64,000 nt of DNA from an uncultured Oscillospiraceae bacterium (GCA_947588605.1 CANPYK010000001.1:62001-126000), one strand, 5' to 3'; positions 19,509 to 27,699 are shown, counted from the first letter of the stretch. Numbers and translations: made by a program. Notes: generated from the sequence alone by a model not told the origin.

Positions 19509-20372
19509 TGTAGGGGCGGGTTCCAAACCCGCCCCTACAGGGGATATGGAAGGTTATACCATTCAACCGACATCAGAAGTCATCGAAACGCGGGCCGCCG
19601 GGGACGGCGACCCCTACGGCGTAATTGGGAAGGATACGGATCCTCGGGACCGTTCTGACATCCGACGTTCGCTTCCCCCCTGCCCCCTCCTACGAGGAGG
19701 GGGCCCTGAGACGGGAGCGGTTGCGATTTTTTGAAACCGTTCCGTTATCGTACCCTCTCTTGCCCCTCCTACGGAGGGGTGGCCGAGCGAAGCGAGGCCG
19801 GGGTGGTTCCGAAATTCGCCTCCCGGAAGCCCCAGCGACGCTCCACGGGCTCGAATACCTCGCCGCTGCGGCGGCACCCCTTTTTCCGAAAAAGGGGTCA
19901 AGGGGAATAAGGTTGCGGCGCTACGCGCCGCGTTTATAAAAAATTGCGCCGCATAGCGGCGCAAAACCTTTCTGACCCCCTTTGGGGCAAAGGCTGCGCC
20001 CGCAGGCGCGTTTCGGAGGCCAACCGCCCCGAAGGGGCGGCTCTTAGGCCGGAGATGGGCAGGGGGGATTCGAGCCCCCGTCCCCGCCGCAGCGGATAAA
20101 TCAAAACAGCGGCGAAGCCACAACCATTTTCGCCCCCTCCTCGTAGGAGGGGGGCAGGGGGGCAGCGAGCGTGGGATGACTACGCGTTTCCGACAAACCG
20201 CCCCAGCCCCCGGTTTAGAGCCCTCCCCGCAGGGCGGGGAGGGGCAGGGGTGAGGTGGGAGCCGAAGGGCTTTGGGCGGTTTCGATGAACGCACGCACCT
20301 CATCCGGCGCCTGCGGGCGCCGCCTTCCCCACTTTGTGGGGAAGGCTAAGACGGGGGACGAGGGAATACCTC
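19509..20372. repeat. composite repeat block (families I and II)
   Basis: Fills the gap after ridA. 19509-19623 is a partial family I copy in reverse orientation (TAGGGGCGGG hairpin, linker with ATACCATTCAACCGACAT, then a GCCGCCGGGGACGGCGACCC hairpin of mixed type). 19664-20372 is family II: CCTCCTACGAGGAGG, GCCCCTCCTACGGAGGGG, CCCCTTTTTCCGAAAAAGGGG, GCGGCGC stems, CCCCCTTTGGGG interrupted by the nested module at 19992-20060, CCTCCTCGTAGGAGG, CCCTCCCCGCAGGGCGGGG and GGCGCCTGCGGGCGCC. Confidence 0.8.
19992..20060 (+). repeat. nested palindromic module, copy 2
   Basis: GGCTGCGCCCGCAGGCGCGT onward with stems GGCC/GGCC and CCGCCCC/GGGGCGG. It interrupts a CCCCCTTTGGGGCAAAGGGGG hairpin that is intact at 5047-5072, which defines the insertion. 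Confidence 0.78.
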
Positions 20373-20407
20373 CCACTTTCTCCCTCCCGACCCGTCAAAA
20401 TGCACAG

Positions 20408-20432
20408 AAAACGCCCGGTTTTGGGCGTTTTT
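20408..20432 (+). terminator. intrinsic terminator
   Basis: AAAACGCCC-GGTTTT-GGGCGTTTTT hairpin with a T-run, just before the glycosyltransferase promoter; it insulates that gene from the repeat block. Confidence 0.8.
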
Positions 20433-20447
20433 CTGTATTTTACCCGA

Positions 20448-20476
20448 TTGCAACCGGCAGGGGAACGTGGTATAAT
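20448..20476 (+). promoter_or_regulatory. sigma-A promoter of the glycosyltransferase gene
   Basis: TTGCAA at 20448-20453 and TATAAT at 20471-20476, spacer 17 nt, 31 nt before the GTG start. Confidence 0.82.
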
Positions 20477-20507
20477 TTCAGGGATTCGACGGAAAGGAGG
20501 GGACCGA

Positions 20508-21791
20508 GTGGACACGTTTTTGAAGATCTGGGCGGTGGTCACCGCGGCGTGGGCCCTGCTCAAGTCCTTCCGGTACGTCTACGACGTGGTGGGCTTTTTC
20601 TCGAAGGCAAAGTCCTTTCCGCCGGCGGCGGAGGACCACACCTACGCCATCGTCATCGCCGCCCGCAACGAGGAGCGGGTCATCGGGCACCTTCTGGACA
20701 GCATCGCCCTGCAGGACTACGACCAGTCGCGCCTTCACGTCTTCGTAGTGGCGGACAACTGCACGGACAACACGGCGGAGATCTGCCGGGCGCGGGGGGC
20801 CACGGTCTACGAGCGCCACGAGCCGGAGAAGGCCCGGAAGGGCTGGGCCATGGAGTTCCTCTTCGACCACATCGAGCAGGACTTCGGCATCGAGAGCTTT
20901 GACGCCTACCTCTTCTTCGACGCGGACAACCTCCTGGCCAGGACCTTCGTCTCCGAGATCAACCGGGCCTTTGACAGCTGCGGCGATGTGGTCCTGGGCT
21001 ATCGAAACACCAAGAATTTTGACACCAACTTCATCTCCGCCGGCTACGGCCTGCACTTTTTCAACTCCATCCTCCGCTACCACCGTCCCCGGGCCTTCTT
21101 CGGCCTGAGCACCCACGTGGCCGGGTGCGGCTACGCCGTGGCCTCCCGCATCCTGAAGGACGGCTGGCACTGGACGGGCCTTACCGAGGACGCCCAGTTC
21201 TACTCCGAGCAGGTCGCCCTGGGCCGGCACATCGAATTTTGCGAGCGGGCGGAATTTTTCGACGAACAGCCCTATTCCCTGGGCGTCATGATCCGCCAGC
21301 GCCTGCGCTGGGTGAAGGGCCGCCTTGTGTGCTTTTTCCAGATGACGCCCAAGCTGTTTATGGGCCTTTTCCGGTGCAAAAAGCGGAAATTCTCCTGCCT
21401 CGACATTTTCTTCTACATAACTCCCGGCTCCATTATCTCGGCGCTGAAGTACGCCTGGAGGCTCCTGAAGCTCCTGGTCACCACCGTCGTCGCCGTGGGC
21501 CTTCCCGTGGCGCTGACGGTCAAGCTCCCGGCGGCCATCCCCGCGGCCCTGGCGGCCTTCGGCCTCGACTGGCTCCGCCGCGTGGCGCGGGCGTCCCTCA
21601 TCTCCATCCGTGAGCGCCGCCACATCCACTGCTCCACCCCCAAGCTCATCCTCTACACCTTCCTCTACCCCTTCTTCGACCTCTCCGGTATCCCCATCGC
21701 CTTCGCCTGCCTCTTCATGCGCGTCAAATGGAAGCCCATCCGCCACGACGAGGCCATTGCCATCACCGACCTCGACACCGTCAAAAAATGA
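20508..21791 (+). CDS. membrane glycosyltransferase family 2
   Basis: A 427-residue processive-type GT-A glycosyltransferase. N-terminal membrane helix (residues about 5-25), nucleotide-sugar domain with AIVIAARNEERVIGHLL, VVADNCTDNT, the DxD-type FFDADN, acceptor motif GLTEDAQF and QRLRW (the QxxRW motif of cellulose/hyaluronan-synthase-like enzymes), then C-terminal membrane helices (about 290-340 and 380-405). GTG start with GGAAAGGAGGGG upstream and its own promoter. The sugar is unknown; an exopolysaccharide or spore/cell-surface glycan is plausible. Single-gene unit between repeat blocks. Confidence 0.88.
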   Translation: MDTFLKIWAVVTAAWALLKSFRYVYDVVGFFSKAKSFPPAAEDHTYAIVIAARNEERVIGHLLDSIALQDYDQSRLHVFVVADNCTDNTAEICRARGATVYERHEPEKARKGWAMEFLFDHIEQDFGIESFDAYLFFDADNLLARTFVSEINRAFDSCGDVVLGYRNTKNFDTNFISAGYGLHFFNSILRYHRPRAFFGLSTHVAGCGYAVASRILKDGWHWTGLTEDAQFYSEQVALGRHIEFCERAEFFDEQPYSLGVMIRQRLRWVKGRLVCFFQMTPKLFMGLFRCKKRKFSCLDIFFYITPGSIISALKYAWRLLKLLVTTVVAVGLPVALTVKLPAAIPAALAAFGLDWLRRVARASLISIRERRHIHCSTPKLILYTFLYPFFDLSGIPIAFACLFMRVKWKPIRHDEAIAITDLDTVKK

Positions 21792-21799
21792 CCGCGCCC

Positions 21800-22270
21800 C
21801 CGCCCCCCCCCCTCCTGCGAGGAGGGGGCTTTTTTAAAAGGTTGCGGCTTCGCCGCATTTTTTATTATCCGCGCGGCGGGGACGGGGGACGGGGGACGAG
21901 GGGACGGGCGGGTTTGGAACCCGCCCCTACAGTTTTTGGAACGTTTCCGAGCAACACCGTAGGGGCCGCCTCCCTTGGCGGCCCGCGTTGCAGGGTTCGG
22001 ATTGCCCCCAGTTACCGTCGTAGGGGTCGCCGTCCCCGGCGACCCGCGTTTCAATGACCTCCTATGTTAAATGAATGGGATACCTTTCCAATTCACCTGT
22101 AGGGGCGGGTTCTAAACCCGCCCGTGCCACGTTGCGGGACGGGAACGGTCCCGATAAAACGGAAATTGGTGGTCAACCGGGGAAGGGCCGCTGTGGGCGG
22201 CGGCCCGTACGGCGTTGATTGGAACGAGTCAATAAACGAGAGGCGGGTCGTCGAGGACGGCGACCCCTAC
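21800..22270. repeat. composite repeat block with full family I array
   Basis: 21800-21903 is a short family II segment (CCTCCTGCGAGGAGG, GCGGCTTCGCCGC). 21906-22270 is a complete six-hairpin family I array, forward: GGGCGGGTTTGGAACCCGCC; GGGGCCGCCTCCCTTGGCGGCCC; GGGTCGCCGTCCCCGGCGACCC; GGGGCGGGTTCTAAACCCGCCC; GGGCCGCTGTGGGCGGCGGCCC-type; GGGTCGTCGAGGACGGCGACCC. Conserved linkers include ATGAATGGGATACCTTTCC and GACGGGAACGGTCCCGATAA. Confidence 0.82.
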
Positions 22271-22284
22271 AGCCCCTCATCGAT

Positions 22285-22463
22285 CATTTTTTCCGGCGGC
22301 ATGTACGTCGGAAAAAATACCTTTTGTCAAATCGAGTGTGTGAGCGAAGCGAGTGCGCGAGATTTGACAGCAGGAAGACCTTCTGGAAAAGCCCGCAGGC
22401 TTTTCCAGAAGGTCTTCCGCACGTTCCTTTTGGCAGGAAAATGGCGCAGCCATTTTTCGCCAG
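22285..22463 (-). repeat. structured 3'-UTR element, copy 2 (after spo0A)
   Basis: On the minus strand this begins two bases after the spo0A TAA with CTGGCGAAAAATGG and ends CCGGAAAAAATGA. Linkers match copy 1 (CTGCCAAAAGGAACGTGC, TGCG loop, TGCTGT, GCGCAC..CACACTC, AAAAGGTATTTTTTCCGACG), but the large palindrome has different arms (GGAAGACCTTCTGGAAAAGC and its complement) and the next stem is TCAAATC/GATTTGA instead of TTTTGC/GCAAAA. Confidence 0.8.
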
Positions 22464-22465
22464 CC

Positions 22466-23239
22466 TTATTTCGCCTGTTTCTTCTGCAAATACAGCCTGT
22501 CGGCGATCATGGCGATGAACTCGGAGTTGGTGGGCTTGCCCTTGATGCCGGAGACGGTGTAGCCGAAGAAGCGCTGGAGGGTCTCCACGTCGCCGCGGTC
22601 CCAGGCCACCTCGATGGCGTGGCGGATGGCCCGTTCCACACGGGAGGGGGTGGTGCCGAAGCGCTTGGCCACCTCCGGGTAGAGGACCTTGGTCACCGCG
22701 TTGATGATGTCCATATCCCGGACGGTGAGGATGATGGCCTCCCGCAGGTACTGGTAGCCCTTGATGTGGGCGGGGATGCCGATCTCGTGGATGATCTCCG
22801 TCACCACGCTCTCCAGGTCCGGCTCAAAGCGCTCCGTCAGGTCCCGCCGGAGGGCGCCGTCCTCCAGGCAGAGCTTCTTGACGCGCTCCAGAAGATACGA
22901 AAGGTCGCAGGGCTTCTGCATGAAGTACGCCGCTCCCGCCCGGGACGCCTCCGCCAGAAGCCGCTCGCCGGCAAAGCCGGAGATCATCACCGCGATGGGC
23001 CGCTCCCCCTCCGGAAGCTCCGCCGTCCGCTCCAGCACGCCCAGCCCGTCAAGACCGGCGAGGGCCAGCTCCGTCAGGAGCACCCGGGGACGCCGGGCCT
23101 TTATCAGCTCCACCGCCTCAAGCCCGTCGCCGGTGGCGCCCACCACTTCAAACGCCCCGTCACTCTCCAGCGCTTCGCCCAGCACCCTCAGGAAATCCTC
23201 ATTCGCGTCGGCAATGAGGGTCCTGATCTTCTCATCCAT
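22466..23239 (-). CDS. spo0A: Spo0A-family sporulation transcription factor with degenerate receiver
   Basis: A 257-residue protein. The C-terminal domain (about 140-257) is unmistakable Spo0[60 protein letters not shown]. The N-terminal receiver is unusual: aligning [16 protein letters not shown] with the B. subtilis segment PDVLVLDIIMPHLDGL puts Glu57 at the phospho-acceptor aspartate, and the acidic pair Asp-Asp is Asp11-Ala12. Ser87 and Lys109 fill the other switch positions. Phosphorelay control may be altered or lost. Ribosome-binding site AAAGGAGG. It is followed directly by a structured repeat, and spoIVB is not adjacent. Confidence 0.93.
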   Translation of the reverse strand: MDEKIRTLIADANEDFLRVLGEALESDGAFEVVGATGDGLEAVELIKARRPRVLLTELALAGLDGLGVLERTAELPEGERPIAVMISGFAGERLLAEASRAGAAYFMQKPCDLSYLLERVKKLCLEDGALRRDLTERFEPDLESVVTEIIHEIGIPAHIKGYQYLREAIILTVRDMDIINAVTKVLYPEVAKRFGTTPSRVERAIRHAIEVAWDRGDVETLQRFFGYTVSGIKGKPTNSEFIAMIADRLYLQKKQAK

Positions 23240-23440
23240 CTTTTATCCTCCTTTGTGAATTAATCGTGACTCTTCCATCCCCAACCGGTCTCTCTACCAA
23301 TAAACTACCACAAAATTCCAAACTTTGCAAGACGAAAATGACGGTTTTTTCAAGAAAATTTCCAAAAAATTTCACTTTTTTAGTGGTATTCCGACCGGTT
23401 ACACCACAATATATTGTGTCCTTCTATATTTCGCCATTTT

Positions 23441-23447
23441 TCGACAA
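23441..23447 (-). promoter_or_regulatory. candidate 0A box upstream of spo0A
   Basis: TGTCGAA on the minus strand, an exact match to the Spo0A-binding box, about 200 nt upstream of the spo0A start and after the terminator of the preceding gene. A 7-mer can occur by chance, so this is suggestive only. Confidence 0.4.
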
Positions 23448-23455
23448 ACAGGAAG

Positions 23456-23480
23456 GCCCCCGCCAGGGCGGCGGGGGCCA
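23456..23480 (-). terminator. intrinsic terminator of the VanX-like gene
   Basis: GGCCCCCGCC/GGCGGGGGCC hairpin 6 nt after the stop codon of the peptidase gene; the following minus-strand sequence TTCCTGTTTG is only moderately T-rich. Confidence 0.6.
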
Positions 23481-23485
23481 AAGGG

Positions 23486-24430
23486 TCAATTGAGAGGTTC
23501 CACAGCGAATTGGAAGTACATATCGGGGTGGGGCTCGTCCTTCAGGGTGAAGTGCCACCACTCGGTGGAGATGCCCTGGAAGCCGAATGTCTCCATAGCT
23601 TCCCGGAGGACGCGGCGGTTGGCGATCTGCTCCTTCGTCAGCCCCTCGGTGGCGTCGGCGTGGGAGACGGCCCCGAAGAAGTCGAAGGGCGAGCCCATGT
23701 CCACGTATGTCCCGGCGGCCATGTCAAAGAGTGTCACGTCCACGGTGGAGCCCCGGGAATGGGAGGACTGGGCGGCGATGTAGCCCTTCTCGATGAGCGT
23801 CGCCTTGTCCTCGTCGGGGTAGAAGTACGGCTTCATGCTGAGCTCCTCAGGGTCCTGGGTCCACTCCACAAAGGCGTCCACGGCGGCCTGAGGACGGTAG
23901 GCGTCCAGGACCACCAGGCGGTAGCCCTGGGCCATAAGGCTGTCGCTGACGACCTTCAGGGCCCCGGCAGCCTCGGAGGTCAGGAGGGCGACGGGGGCGT
24001 AATAGCCCGGCACGCGCTGGCCGGTGAAGTTGAAGCTTGTGTAGTAACGCATATTGAGCATGATGTCCGGCACGTACTCCGCCAGGTCCACGAAGCCCGC
24101 CGGGTCCAGCTCCGGCGGCAGCTCCTCCGCCGGGGGCGTCAGGTCCTCCGCAGCCTGGGCGTAGCCGGCCTCGAAGCCCTCGTCATACCCGGCCTTGCGG
24201 GACTCCTCGCCGACAGCGGCGGAGGCGGCGGCGTACCCGGCGTCGTAGGCCTCCTTGTCCGGGCCCTCGGCCCGGCCGTCGGTATACCCGGCGTCGTAGC
24301 CGGCCTCATACCCGCCGGCATAGCCCTCGCTCCTGGCCTTGGCCAGAGGATCGGAGCAGGCGGAAAGCCCCAGGGCCAGGGTCAGCGCGGCGGCCAGGGC
24401 GACGATCGATCTTGGCTTTCTCTCTTTCAT
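23486..24430 (-). CDS. VanX/VanY-type D-Ala-D-Ala peptidase lipoprotein
   Basis: A 314-residue predicted lipoprotein: signal peptide with lipobox GLSAC (Cys25), a low-complexity stretch rich in AGYxxG units (residues 33-92, for example GGYEAGYDAGYTDG), then an M15 zinc peptidase domain. Zinc ligands His224 and Asp231 in SSHSRGSTVD and His293 in EWWHF, with Glu290 catalytic; LDAYRP at 175-180 holds the conserved Arg. The NMRYYTSFNFTG segment is closer to VanX-type dipeptidases than to VanY. The likely substrate is D-Ala-D-Ala or stem peptides outside the membrane. ATG at 24430 has GAGG 8 nt upstream. Confidence 0.87.
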   Translation of the reverse strand: MKERKPRSIVALAAALTLALGLSACSDPLAKARSEGYAGGYEAGYDAGYTDGRAEGPDKEAYDAGYAAASAAVGEESRKAGYDEGFEAGYAQAAEDLTPPAEELPPELDPAGFVDLAEYVPDIMLNMRYYTSFNFTGQRVPGYYAPVALLTSEAAGALKVVSDSLMAQGYRLVVLDAYRPQAAVDAFVEWTQDPEELSMKPYFYPDEDKATLIEKGYIAAQSSHSRGSTVDVTLFDMAAGTYVDMGSPFDFFGAVSHADATEGLTKEQIANRRVLREAMETFGFQGISTEWWHFTLKDEPHPDMYFQFAVEPLN

Positions 24431-24455
24431 GTCGGTCAACCTCGAATATGTCTTT

Positions 24456-25442
24456 TTACAGGAGGAACTGGGCGCCGCAATACCCGGCGTAGACGCACAA
24501 GAGCGTGATGCCCTGCCAGCGGGAGAGCTTGCCCCGGATGAGGGCCGGGACGGTCAGCAGGAGCATGACGGCGAACATCACCGGGATGTCCATGACGAGA
24601 CTTGCGTTGTTCCCCGCGATGGCGACGGCTTCGGGAGGCTGGGGGATATGGAAGGGCCCGACGGCGGAGGCCATGCCGCTCACCAGCACCAGATTGAAGA
24701 GGTTGGCGCCGATGACGTTCCCCAGGGACAGGGACCCGTGGCCCTTGACGAGGGAGGTGATGGCGGTGACGAGCTCGGGAAGGGAGGTCCCCAGCGCCAC
24801 GAAGGTCAGGGCGATGACCGTTTCCGGCACGCCCAGCGCCGTGGCGATCTTGGTGCCGTTGTCCACCAGGAGACGCGCACCCACGGCGATGAGCGCCGCG
24901 CCCACGATGAGCAGGACGATGTTGAGCCATGTCGCCCGCTCCTTCTCCCCGCTGTCCGCCTCCGGCGCGTCGGGGGAGCCCTTCATCTGGAGGACGGTGA
25001 GGACCATGTAGACCAGGAACCCGGCCAGGAGGATAATGCCCACGGTCCGGGAAAAGTACCCGGTGGTGTAGGCGATGGCGGCGTAAAAGGCGGCGGCGAT
25101 AAAGAAGAACAGCACCGGCGTGCGCAGGGCCTTGCGCTCCACCTTCCCCGGCTTCGCCGCCACGGTGATGGCGGCGATGAGGGCGGTGTTGCAGATGACG
25201 GAGCCGATGGCGTTGCCGTAGGCGATGGAGCCGGTGCCCTCGATGGCGGCGGTGGTGGAGACCATCACCTCCGGCAGGGTAGTGCCGATGGACACCACGG
25301 TAGCGCCGATGAGCAGCTCGGGGAGACGGAACCTCCGGGCGATGCCCGTGGCCCCCTCCACGAACCAGTCCCCGCCCTTGATGAGGCACACCAGCCCCAC
25401 GGCGAAGAGCAGCACGGCCTGAACGGTTTGCATAGGCGTCAT
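24456..25442 (-). CDS. CaCA-family calcium/sodium antiporter
   Basis: A 328-residue membrane exchanger of the YrbG/CaxA type with about ten helices in two inverted halves. Each half has an alpha-repeat: VVSIGTTLPEVMVSTTAAIEG in the N-terminal half and FVALGTSLPELVTAITSLVKG in the C-terminal half, including the ion-coordinating Glu. A cytoplasmic loop rich in charged residues (SPDAPEADSGEKER) separates them. ATG at 25442 with AGGAG 8 nt upstream, in the stop region of the preceding gene 5 nt away, so the two are co-transcribed. Confidence 0.93.
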   Translation of the reverse strand: MTPMQTVQAVLLFAVGLVCLIKGGDWFVEGATGIARRFRLPELLIGATVVSIGTTLPEVMVSTTAAIEGTGSIAYGNAIGSVICNTALIAAITVAAKPGKVERKALRTPVLFFFIAAAFYAAIAYTTGYFSRTVGIILLAGFLVYMVLTVLQMKGSPDAPEADSGEKERATWLNIVLLIVGAALIAVGARLLVDNGTKIATALGVPETVIALTFVALGTSLPELVTAITSLVKGHGSLSLGNVIGANLFNLVLVSGMASAVGPFHIPQPPEAVAIAGNNASLVMDIPVMFAVMLLLTVPALIRGKLSRWQGITLLCVYAGYCGAQFLL

Positions 25443-25447
25443 AATGA

Positions 25448-26464
25448 TCACTCCTGAGAGCTCGTAGGATCGCCGGCGGTTCCGCCGGCGGCGGGGTCAT
25501 AAGCGGCGTCCGGCGCCTGAGGCCGGCCGTAGGGGACAGCGGAGGCGAGGACGCCCTGGGCGTCCTTCACGTCGGTCCGGTTGGTGCGGGAGATCTGCCC
25601 CCAGGTCAAAACGATGCCCAGCGCCGCGAACACAAGGCACTTGAGGAAATCCCCGCTCCCGGAGATCTCCGCCCAGACCTCCGGGTCGCCCAGGAGCGAC
25701 GGCACCTTGGGGAGGACGTCCCGTATGGAGAGGCCGTATTCCTCGGCGGCGTAGTAGAGCTGTACGGTAAAATTGAGGAGATACACGCCCAAAAGGCTGA
25801 ACACGATGGCCAGCACCAGGGCCGCGTAGTTCATCTTCCCCTTGCACAACCTGTATCCGGCGCAGCTGGCCAGGGGGATGAGCATGAAGAGCAGGACGTA
25901 GATCTTATGCAGGGCGATGATGGTGAAGAGAGAGGGGAGAATGCCCACGACGGCGCCGAGAAGCGCGCCCAGCGCGCCCAGCACGTAGCTTCCGGCGTTC
26001 TTTTCGGCCTTGGCCTGGGCGCCCCGGACGGAGCCTTCCAGACAGGCGCGGTGCGCCGGGACGTAGGCGGCCCCCCGTGGGACGGCGCAGTCACAGCCGG
26101 TCCCGCCGCACAGGGGACAGGCGTCCGGGACGGCGAAGCCCAGGCCCCGGAGCACGTCCAGCACCCCCAGGACCCCCTGACCGTACACGTCCGGGAGCTT
26201 TTTGGTGTTGAGGAAGAAGGTGAGGACGCCGTTTGCCCAGGAGAAGCCGGCGGCCTTGCCCAGACGGTCCCGGAGGTCCCTGTTGAGGGCCTTCAGATAC
26301 GTCTTCTCGTCGTCCTTCCCAGTGGGGAGGCTGACGGAGACGCGGTTTTTGCCCGCGTACTGGACGGCGACGAAATAACCCCGTTCCCAGCCGACGGCGC
26401 GGATGTCCGAGACAGGCGTGAGCGCGTGGGACCGGCACAGCTGATGGAATTCTTCCTTTGTCAT
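25448..26464 (-). CDS. membrane protein of unknown function with Cys-rich motif
   Basis: A 338-residue protein, no family named. The N-terminal half (1-115) is soluble. A Cys-rich segment CPLCGGTGCDC (about 117-127) resembles a DnaJ-type zinc knuckle and is followed by the single Cys of HRACLEG. Then come about four or five membrane helices (about 155-300) and a polar tail. ATG at 26464 with GGAGGAA upstream. It lies 5 nt before the antiporter gene in one operon, so a link to ion transport is possible but unproven. Confidence 0.78.
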   Translation of the reverse strand: MTKEEFHQLCRSHALTPVSDIRAVGWERGYFVAVQYAGKNRVSVSLPTGKDDEKTYLKALNRDLRDRLGKAAGFSWANGVLTFFLNTKKLPDVYGQGVLGVLDVLRGLGFAVPDACPLCGGTGCDCAVPRGAAYVPAHRACLEGSVRGAQAKAEKNAGSYVLGALGALLGAVVGILPSLFTIIALHKIYVLLFMLIPLASCAGYRLCKGKMNYAALVLAIVFSLLGVYLLNFTVQLYYAAEEYGLSIRDVLPKVPSLLGDPEVWAEISGSGDFLKCLVFAALGIVLTWGQISRTNRTDVKDAQGVLASAVPYGRPQAPDAAYDPAAGGTAGDPTSSQE

Positions 26465-26538
26465 AAGCGTTCCTCCCAAAAGAGCGGGTTTTTCCCCCTG
26501 AAATAATACAACAGCGGACGGCCTTTTGTCAATCCCTC

Positions 26539-26567
26539 TTGCCTTTTTGCGGGAATTGGTGTATAGT
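26539..26567 (+). promoter_or_regulatory. sigma-A promoter of the DUF308 gene
   Basis: TTGCCT at 26539-26544 and TATAGT at 26562-26567 with a 17-nt spacer, 41 nt before the start codon. Confidence 0.65.
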
Positions 26568-26608
26568 GTTTTCAGCGGTTCCATCATTCTACATAGGAGG
26601 AAAAGCGT

Positions 26609-27151
26609 ATGGAAAAAATAAAAGAATCCGCCGCGAAGCTCATCGTGTGCGCGGGCGAGGCCGCCGTCGGCATCGTGCTCCTCATCGACCCCACTGCATT
26701 CACCAGATTTGTGCTCATTGCCGTCGGCATCCTCTTCGCCGTGCTGGGGGCGCTGTCCATGATCAGCTACTTCCGCATGGACCCGGCCGAGGCGGCGCTG
26801 AGCCAGGAGCTGGCCCGCGGCCTTGTGGAGCTGGCCTTCGGCGTGCTCATCATCTGGAAGGCCGACTGGATCACCGGCAGTCTCAAGTACCTGGCCGTGC
26901 TCTACGGAGGCGCCGCGATCTTCGTGGGCTTTTTGAAGCTCCAGTGGACCGTGGACATGGCCCGCCTCAAAACCGGCCTCTGGCAGTCCGGCGCCGTCTC
27001 CGCCGCCCTGTCCATCATCCTGGGCATCGTCGTCCTGGCTTACGCCCGGAAGGCCCTGTGGGTATTCGCCGGCGTCTCCCTCATCGTCACCGCCGTCAGC
27101 ACCCTCCTCACCATCTTCCTCAAGCCCGGGAAGGGGACGGACGTAGAGTAA
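26609..27151 (+). CDS. DUF308/HdeD-like membrane protein
   Basis: A 180-residue protein with six predicted membrane helices in three two-helix units (for example VGIVLLIDPTAFTRFVLIAVG, then ELAFGVLIIWKADWI, and LSIILGIVVLAYARKALWVF), the pattern of the HdeD/DUF308 family. The function in Firmicutes is unknown. Start with AGGAGGAA upstream. Single-gene unit with its own promoter and terminator. Confidence 0.85.
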   Translation: MEKIKESAAKLIVCAGEAAVGIVLLIDPTAFTRFVLIAVGILFAVLGALSMISYFRMDPAEAALSQELARGLVELAFGVLIIWKADWITGSLKYLAVLYGGAAIFVGFLKLQWTVDMARLKTGLWQSGAVSAALSIILGIVVLAYARKALWVFAGVSLIVTAVSTLLTIFLKPGKGTDVE

Positions 27152-27171
27152 GGCCAAAAGAAAACAAGCGA

Positions 27172-27213
27172 AAAGGCTTCGGAAACGTCCGCGGACGTTT
27201 CCGGGGCCTTTGT
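27172..27213 (+). terminator. intrinsic terminator
   Basis: AAAGGC..GGAAACGTCC-GC-GGACGTTTCC..GCCTTT hairpin about 20 nt after the DUF308 gene, followed by TTTGTT. Confidence 0.75.
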
Positions 27214-27300
27214 TCGTTGTTCAGGCCCGTGCGGCGGCGGGGAAAAGGTTTGCGGCTTCGCCGCATTTTTTATATTTCCCACCCGCCCGCCCCCGCCGCC

Positions 27301-27667
27301 GTAGGGGTCGCCGTCCCCGGCGACCCGCCCATCGTCGATTGACCCGTCCCGAACACCGCCGTACGGGCCGCCGCCCACGGCGGCCCACCCTCCGATAACC
27401 ACCAATTTCCGTTTTATCGGGACCGTTCCGTCCCGCAACGCGGGCACGGGCGGGTTTGGAACCCGCCCCTACAGGGGATATGGAAGGTCATACCATTCAA
27501 CCGACACCGGAGGTCATCGCAACGCGGGCCGCCAAGAGAGGCGGCCCCTGCGGCGTTCATCGGGGGCAATCCAAAATCTGCAACGCGGGCCGCTGTGGGC
27601 AGCGGCCCGTACAGCGTTGCTTGGAAAAATTCCAAAAACTGTAGGGGCGGGTTCCAAACCCGCCCGT
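27301..27667. repeat. family I hairpin array, reverse orientation
   Basis: A complete six-hairpin array in the orientation opposite to 21906-22270. Linkers match (ATACCATTCAACCGACACC, ATCGGGACCGTTCCGTCCCG, CGATTGACCCGTCCCGAACA), but the hairpins at two homologous positions have changed type: GGGCCGCCAAGAGAGGCGGCCC stands where the other arrays have GGGTCGCCG stems, and GGGCCGCTGTGGGCAGCGGCCC where they have GGCCGCC stems. No gene here. Confidence 0.82.
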
Positions 27668-27699
27668 TAACCTCCCCCAGGGGGGATCAGCATCTCCCT

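Noticed and set aside
21906-22270. Open frames in the repeat arrays that give recurring peptides such as GLEPAPT and GGFGTRPY
   Set aside because: They track the palindromic repeats in several frames, with no ribosome-binding sites and no conserved reading frame.
25451-27157. A single 569-codon minus-strand gene covering the Cys-rich membrane protein and its upstream region
   Set aside because: The first 231 codons are opposite the DUF308 gene and its promoter; the real start is the ATG at 26464 with GGAGGAA.
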